A program made the position numbers and the translations under genes. Below are positions 12,701 to 21,700 of a stretch of 64,000 nt of DNA, piece after piece. How positions within the stretch are numbered: position 1 is the stretch's first letter; the number at the start of each line of letters is the position of its first letter. Under the pieces are notes generated by a model. It was not told the DNA's origin, did not search any database, and saw nothing but the letters and a program-made list of their open reading frames with translations. The stretch lies in contig OZ024938.1 of NCBI GenBank assembly GCA_964017235.1, forward strand, positions 12,887,454 to 12,951,453, in the 5' to 3' direction. This stretch comes from Sabellastarte sp. h YS-2021 (lineage: Eukaryota > Annelida > Polychaeta > Sabellida > Sabellidae).

Positions 12701-15700
12701 ATTAAAACCATGGTAAAAAAACCATGGTAGAAATAGTGGAGAAATCTGAAGTTAAAAGAGGAAGTTTTTTATATTTACTAGTACCCCTATATACAGGGGG
12801 GATAGTGATTTGGCCATAAAAACAGCAAAATGCAGTTTCTTGAGAACAAATATGCAGTGTGGTTTTATAAAAGTTATCAGAATGAAAAGAGGTTCTTCAA
12901 ACTGTAAAATGATAGTAGCCTCATAAAATATATTTTCTGATAAGTACAAATACAACCATAGAACTTGTCCCATGGCAATAAGATTAGGGCTGTTGGAAAG
13001 TGGACAGCATTTCGCCGATTATTTTATACTTTTCCCCAAAAATGATTAACCCTAAAGATGAATTCTTTTCATTGTATCCTAGCACTTAATGAAGTTATAA
13101 ATAGTATTTATATTGACCCCAGACAGAGTTTAGAGAATGTTCTGCTCTTTGCATCAGTCAGGTGCAGTTTGTTATGGGTATTTTTCACTGACATATAAAC
13201 TTTTTTATTCATCTTTATAATCCTGCATGCTGTCAGTTCTAAAATCTTAGAAAAGTATCAAGACATGGTGCACACTTTTCTATGCTATAAGGCTCCTTCA
13301 GTATCAACACAGATGTTAGTTTTAAATGAGGTACAATAGAAATTGGTGAATCGCTGTCCCCCGCGAATCGCTGTGCCCCCCCCCCCCCCTGTATATTATA
13401 GCCTTTTTCATTCTTTCTTTAATTATGATCTTATTTTATTTATTATCCATACAAACTGGTGGATACTAAAATTAAAACACACCTCATAAGATATATAAAA
13501 CATATATATCGCTCATGAAGATTAATGGTATGTAATAAAAATCTTCATCTGTGACATATTTTTTGGCATATGTCACTCGGGCATATCTCCTATTATGTCC
13601 ATTAGAAACTGATACAATAGACATTATGCACAATATAAGTATAATAAGATCAGATATCCATCAAAAAAGGTAAAATATTGATAACTGATCCTTTTCCGGT
13701 CAAGCATATATATCTATAACAACAAATAATAACACTTTACCTCATTGGTTTGGGTGAGAGTGTTCTGTTTCTGACTGGGCTTATTGTCTTCCATCTCTGT
13801 AATCTCCTTTCTGGAACAGAACACTCGAGCCAGGTAGCCAAAGGCAAGCTTTCTCATCCAAGTGGGCGGTCTGCCACTCCAGTGCGACAGTCTCACGATG
13901 AACAGTGACTCGATTAACATAGCTGTGGCAACAACCATAGCCAGTACCACAAATTTACCTGTAACATGAGGATTTTATCTTAATGATAAATCACAGCTTT
14001 ATACAGTACCAATGTCTTGTCATTTGTTTAATCGCCAGTGTCCCAGGGATAGAATTGTATTTACAAGAAGAGAATTGAAAGAGAAAGTCAATATATTTGA
14101 AACACTGGGCCTCTCATAGATAAAAATGTGTAATTTGTGAAACTCTGTTATTTATGCCCCTTTCACATTATAGGCGGTATCCCCCTGCGGTAACCCGCAT
14201 TTAGTTAAAAGTCCCTATCCTTGGATCGCCGTCTGAAGTCCGTTTGAGACCTTATGAGTCAGTGGTGAACCGTCCATTACCTTGCGAGTCCTATGGAACT
14301 TTTAAACTGTTTAAAATTTCCACCTCTGATTTCGGTACCGTGAGCATGCGCAGACAATTTTGCATATGTGCGTATCAATTTCTGACTATGGTAACCAAAG
14401 ATTACCTAAGGATGTGAAATACAGTGAAATACGGCGACATAAGGTGAGTGGAGTTACATGGACATTTCACTACTGTGACACAAGGTCTCATATGAATCTT
14501 GAACGGTAGTTGAAGGACGGGGGCATTTTGCCAAATACATACATCCATGAATAACATCGACTGTAGTGTAAACAACTCAGATGAAATGGGACGACTTGGA
14601 AGGTGGTTGCACCACCCAGGATCACCTGTAACCGCAGGATGTACCGCCTGTAATGTGAAAGGGGCATTAGGAACTTTGCTATATATGAATACTCTCATCC
14701 CTGTCAGTGTGGTATTATACCATGTTTGGAACTAATTGATTTATTTTTTCTGAAATGAAGAGAAAAAGAGAGACTAATCCTGTACTAAAATGTCATGTGG
14801 TACATTTTCAGTGGTACAATCTGTTGACTAAACCAAAATTTGTTTCCATTTTACTATTAATTTTAATAAAACTTATGTATAACTGCACAGTTGGCTGTAG
14901 ATTGATTTTGATAGTCACGGCTCAGTCTAGCCTTGTCATATATTTGAAATATGCTAATGACTCTGAAGGTGCAAAATGTGTGGGTAAGAGGGAGGCAGTG
15001 GACAAATATACTTTTTGCATAGCATTGTTGTATTATTTTACCTGGGCGGATTGTTCAGGTGAGGTGATAAAGTTACTGATGTTAAGAAAAAAAATATATA
15101 TACAAATATAATTTCATCTTTCAACTAAAGGAGCCTTTGGTATGGTTGAAAATCAAAGTAAAACATCTCTCATGAAATACATGTCATTCAGGACATTTTG
15201 CTATTGCAATGATAACATACATTTAAGTGCTTAAAATTATTATAAATCCCACTCACTGATGGTTGGCATGGATTTGGAGTTGATCGGAGTGCTGTCCATG
15301 ATGACGATCAAGAATACGGAATAAGCCAGCAGTACAGTGATGGTGAGTGATAGTCTTTCCCCACTCTCAGGCGGAATCCACAATGTACCCAGAGAAACTA
15401 ACAGCAGCAGAACTATGGGTAGAATCAGGTTGTACTGGTAGTACAGGGTCTTCCTGGACCAGGTGATGGAGAACTGAATTCCGACGAAGGACTGTCCATT
15501 TGGAGCAGCACTTTCCAGAATTCGAGTTGAAGAATTTTTAAGATTCCAAAGGGAGTTGGTGAGGAACTCGTCAGTTAATAAACCACCTAGTAAGATATAT
15601 TGTATAAGATCAAGAATATAGTAAAACTGGAAAGCACTTCCTAGAATGCAGAACTTCGCCAAGGAAACCGAGTATGCAGACAAAGTCAAAGTTGGGGTTT

Positions 15701-18700
15701 TAATGTCCCGTTCAACAGCCAGGGTCATATTGGGACAGGTTCTCAGCATTGCCACTTGTGGGACTCGAACCCACAGAGGTGACAGCCTATGATTAGATGC
15801 CAAACTTGCTAACCACTAGACCACCGAGGACCTCCCGAGTATGAAGAATATGGTCCAAATGTTTTTCAAAATGTAATTATTTTTTCATTTGGTTCAGCCA
15901 TATACACAAAGTTTCTACAAACCCCAAATCATTAGAATGGTATTGTTGAAGATTTAGGATCTTTTTAAAAATTCTTCCTTTGGTCAGGCCCTATGCACAT
16001 ACAAATTATATTCCTTAGTTTTTAAGAAAATATGAATGCAACCCCCCCCCCCCCCAAAAAAAAAAAAAAACAAAAAAAAAAACCAAAAAACAAACTACCA
16101 AACAAGTGAATGCACTCCAAAACATAACCTCCTATGTTAATCTAAAGAAGAACACTTTTGCAGCAGCTATAAACATAAATCAATTGAAAACAATCATTAA
16201 AGTCCAGTACTCAGATTACTGAGACAGTAAAGCTACAATAAAAAGTATAATGTTGTAAGGTATGGCCATGATAAACATAATAACCATTCACATAACCAAA
16301 ATAGATTGTTATATTTGCATACTGAAAAAAACATTCCACCTTACACATCTACCATGTTCTTATATTGAGGAATAAGGCCTCTGTCACACCAACTTTCATA
16401 TGTTCATCCAGATTCGAAATGAGGCCTTCTGTGAAAAAGTTCTTTGTGACTTTAGTTTACAAGTGTCACCTGAAATATTTCTCATATCTATTTTTCAGTT
16501 CTGCACTTTAAGGTAAAGCCTGTGTGACTGTGTGAGGGGCTTTATTCTAAAATCATGACAAACATGATTCAGCGATTTCATTTCATATAATAATAGGATA
16601 GGAAAAACGTTATTGCAGTATAAGTAACATTGCCATATATTTAATTGTAAACCAACCTATCTTATTTTTTTCAGAATATGTTTTGTGATAAGCTGGCTGG
16701 AAACTTTAATACCCACTTTGCCTGTAATTCTTTTATATCCTAGTAGTGTAAGGTGTTTCTTATTACTTTTCCCAACTTTGAAATTTAATGCTTTTTAAAA
16801 TATCACTTGAACATTAAGTGTTTTTTGGTGTCTGTCATTGCTAACTGTATCAAAAGCTTTCTAAAAATAAATCTGCAAAACAGCAACTTGTTACATAATC
16901 ATTAGAGTAAAGATTCAAAGATTTGACAATGCTTGTCTCTTTGATGAACCTAAATGGTCCTCTGATATTTGTGGGATTAACCTGTTTACAACTTTGTTGA
17001 AGTTCAGAATGTACTTGCATGATTGCAGACTAAGTATGAAAGATTATAGACAATTATAAAATTATCTTACCTCCTACCGTAAATTTTATATATTTACTGG
17101 TATAACCCCAGTTAAAGTACTCAATAATACAGGTTTGTTCATCTAATGGGTAGCTGGACATATCCATGGAACAACTGGTGGAAACTACCCCACCAAAAGC
17201 CCAGCTCACTGTCCCATCGCTTGAGATCAGAGTAAAGAAATCTTCCTTGTGTGTCTTCTGAAAGAAATTCTCTGCACTGAAAGTAATACAAATGTGCTGA
17301 CTTTTAGCTGTACAGACTCAGTGTGTATACAAAGATTCTGCTGAAGGCCGCAATGTGTACTTCTAGGGTTGCAAATGCCTTAGAAATCTTTTATACCCCC
17401 GTTACACTGATATACCCAGTGTACTGATCATGTCATTGAGATGAGGGAGACAGGTTAGGTAGTAGGATGAATGATAGATCGGAACCCAAAAGATAGGGTG
17501 AAGGGATTTATAAATGAAAAATTGCATTCTCACTATGAGCAGAAATACTTATATGAGTTTTAAAATGTCTTAAATAGTTGAACAAGTGTGCATGATCCAT
17601 ATGGTTATTCTGTTGGCCTTTACGAGTGTATGGCTTGGTTGCCATAAGATCAACACTTGGGACCGATTAGTCAGGCAGTCAGGATACATTCTCATGACAG
17701 TTGAACTAGGGTTTTACTAAGCCAGGACTTCATGCATTGCTTGATTGCACTGCTGCAGTGTGCTCAAACAGCTAAGCCACCGTCATCTCCATGCTTACTG
17801 TCCATTCAGTAAACAGGATGGAATCAACTTCTGGAGGTTTTCAAATGAAAGATAATAATGTCTCATAATTACATAAAATCTCTCTATAAAACCGGATTCC
17901 AGTATTTAATATTTTAGAAATGTTCATTTAAATACGAAATGAAAAGCAAACGGTTTCCGGGGACGGGTTTTCTGACAAACTTAGACAGGGGGAGACATCG
18001 GTTGAGATCAAGTGAGCAGTGATCATGTGACTTACCTGTTGGTGAGGGCAAGATCAGGCAACCAGATTTCAGAAGACTGTAGACTAAGCGTGGTGACATC
18101 ACTGTAGTTGCTGGGATTCCACTGGAGCCTTGGGTCCGACCATACCTAATATGAATTAATAACACAGCAAGGAATTATTCAGATCTCAAAGATAAAGAAG
18201 CGCTAGGCAATCAATCCACAGAGGTTCTCTATATATGGGAAACATAATTTTACTTACAAAAATAAGTTTACTGGCTCTCATATAAAAGTGAGTTCTGTTT
18301 ATACCCTGATCACAACAGGTGGTATCCCCTAAGTTTATAGGCACATTATACAATGCCTCATTTCTCCATGTACCTTCAGGCTTCTGTCGGTGATGTTTGC
18401 ATGCAATAGTATTCTCTGCTTTCAACTACTAAGTAAATGCAATATCATGATATCTATAATATCATAGTGCAGGGGCGGATCCAGCTTTTAAATAAGGTGG
18501 GGGTTTACATCAGACATACCATAACTAGGGGGGTCGGGGGACATGCCCCCCGGGCCAAAAAATAATTTTTTAGTAAAAATATAGTGCATTTCCCCCCCCC
18601 CCCCCGCTGGATCCTCTAGTGTAGTGTACCCCTTAACACTCCTTAATCAGAACACAGTGTAACACGGGCGACATTGGTTTCGTTCTACTAGCATGTGCCG

Positions 18701-21700
18701 CAAAGCCATCAGAGACATGAGTAGTGCACTGAGGTGGCCACCCATCCAGGTACTAAAGTAATCCATTGCTGCTTAACTTCAGTGATGAGACAGGTACTCA
18801 TCACCCTACGCCGCAATTCTAGAAATTCCAGCCAGAATAAAATGGGAAAAACTGAAGTAAAGTGATCCCTAGAAGTACAAGCCTCACCAGAGCAATGTGC
18901 ACGATGGTGGATGTGGAATACTGGGATAATCCATCCTGCTGGGCATTAATCAATTTATCTAAATGAGGTTTTATTTCTAGTCTTTGTTCACACCCTGAAG
19001 AGCTTTTTAGATGTTTAAAGTGTTATGTATTCATTCATAACTCGTTACACTTTTATTTAGAATGTCATATTTCCACTTTCATTTCGTCTTTCTCCGTGGT
19101 GCCAACCCCTGCAATGTCTCTGATTTAACGATTACGATCTCTGATTTTTGGTTTTATGCGTCTTAGAGTCTGTCAATAGATAGAGATTGAGCGCTATAAA
19201 AGTACTATTAGAAATTAGAAATTCCTCCACCTTTCAGCATCGCTCGAAGCAGGGCCATGAGATTAAAATCACCAAAGTCTTACGATCGATCATGAATATG
19301 GAAAAGATGCATTAGTTAAAGATATATTCCAAGAGAGCCAAGGAGTAAACTTAGTATAGATATATAAAAATCTATATATATAAAACTTACAGAAACGAAT
19401 ACCCCGACCACATGCATGATTTCATTCTTTTCATCCTGAAAAGTGACAAGAACATCAACCAATATTTAATACTATTGTTTTGTTTGGAGGGATATTAAAG
19501 TAAAGCAAATACTGTGTATATTGAATTTTGTAGTATAAGTATAGGTTAATGGCCAAGTAATTTTCAAATATTGGTCACATACAAGGATATTAACCTATTT
19601 AAATTACACCTCTTTCTTAATTTGTAATTTCTAAGGTATTGTTGAACATAATTACTTTTCATTTCTAGATTTCTGGCACGTATTTGGGGGTTTTTAATGG
19701 TCATTTAGTTGAAATAAAAGTAAAAGGGTTTCTTTGGAAATGTGTAAAATGGGCTTGTAGTTTTGGTCATAAGCTCAAATCATCTGCCCATTAATGAAAG
19801 ATATTCTTTGACTACTAACAAAAGAAAAACTACCAGGTGTAAGTTAACAATTATAATTTACTTAATTCTATTTAATTCGCAATCTCCCAGGTACTGAGCT
19901 TGCTCGGTGGTGTAACGGTTACAGTTCTCACCTCCAACTTCTGAGGCCGCCGGTTCAAATCTGGGGCCGGGCCCTTCATGTTGGAAAGTTGGTAGTTACT
20001 TGCCGATGCCCGGTGGTTTACAGTGCAGTATGCACTGGTTTCCTCCACCTGTAAACTACCCATCGCAATATGACCCTGGCTGTTGAACACGACATAAAAC
20101 AACAAATAAATCTAAATCTGTAACAATTCGAGAACATGAACATCAAAGCATGAAAGTTTATTAATGGATTTCTTTTTACTGAGTTGACAGACAGTTCATC
20201 TCATCTGATCCAAATTGTGCACCATGAAATTATTTCTCAACTTGAATAAGATATTGTTCCATGCCCCCTTGGAATCTGTTAAAGCCATGATAGGATTAAA
20301 CTGTGTAATGCACAAGAGATTGCCTGAGATTGCGGCTCTGCTCAGTCAATTTTTCCAGCAGTTTGGATTTGCGTAATTCATGTCATTTTCCTCAGTAAAA
20401 CAAATATATGATGTATCTGAGTTCTAGGTTCATCTTTTGCAAATCTATTGCATTAAGGCAATACTGAATATATATTATGTGCTAAGTCATGCAGGTATGA
20501 TCTTATGAGGATAACACGCGGACAAGATGTTTTCCTACTCACTTAAATTGCATAAACCTTCTCATGATTACAAGATAATTATGTAGTGGGCATAAAATCA
20601 TCTTGTTATCACAACATTATCTTGTGCACACAGAATAATCATCTTTCCATCAGACGCTGGGATTGGTACATAAGATCACCTCCTGACCACAACTTAATTA
20701 ACTGGTGAGGACAAGAACAACTTATTTTGGGCACAACTTAGCACATATTGTAAAAAAAAACTACAATGTTCAAATATGGACTTAACAATCCCTTTAGTAA
20801 AAGGTACTTACTATACTATTGAGACTCAGCAGACTAAATGTAATTGTGACTTCCACTTTGTCATTATGCTGCAGAGCAGGTCTTATCTTCTTATTGTAAT
20901 CAGCAAATAGATCTTTGTACAAACAATCTTCAGGTGTTTGGCAGCCACCCACAGCTGTAATGCACATGGATTATTATTCATGATACTTCATAATTTAATA
21001 AATGACCTTCTAGAACAAATTCAGAATCTAATCTACTGCTTTGCATGTGTAATATATTCCCCATGGGTCAACTCAGTGTGTTTAACTAGTAAAAAATTGA
21101 CAAACGGTGAGGGGCAGGCAATGTTCTAGGTAAGTAATCCAGGGTAGTTGGTGTGCTAAAGGGGAGGATGCTAAGTCGGAAGCTTAAGTTAAAGAAGCCG
21201 GTCTTAAGATGCTTCCAAAGGATATCACTGAGGAATAGGTTGTTAATACATAAAGGGAAGAGGGTTCTAACAAAGTTTTTTTGCAGCTTTTATTCACCAT
21301 TTTTTCATAATGACCTCTGCTGTCCTGGGGAGGCTAAGGTGGCCATCCCTTGCCCCACCAGAGCCTTACAACTGCATTCATACAAAGTATAAAGTCAAAG
21401 AAAAACGCAATAAAAATTTTGGTACTACATACATGAATATCTTTTGTTATTAATATTATTATTATTTTTTTAAATTTATATTAATTAACTGTAAACTATT
21501 AATATAATGCTGTTTTTATGCATTATTATAAATACACAAAGAATATAATTACACAACATGATGACAAAATCACAAAGACACATCATATACACAAGGAACA
21601 TGACATGACAGGACGACAAAAACCTTAAAAGCACATATCACAAAACACACAGGGCCAAGTGTTGATGCATATAGGTGATGTTGGGAGCTGTCTACAGAAT

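Noticed and set aside
14402-14735. Overlapping frames on both strands
   Set aside because: They lie within or at the edge of the TTA-flanked MITE.
15587-15803. Extension of the M1-M2 exon upstream to a Met codon
   Set aside because: The added part reads through intron and a SINE; an acceptor at 15587-15588 gives exactly the same 330-bp exon as gene 2.
17590-17790. Possible tRNA-like SINE head on the minus strand
   Set aside because: A-box-like TGGCTTAGCTG is present but the B-box is poor and no second copy was found.
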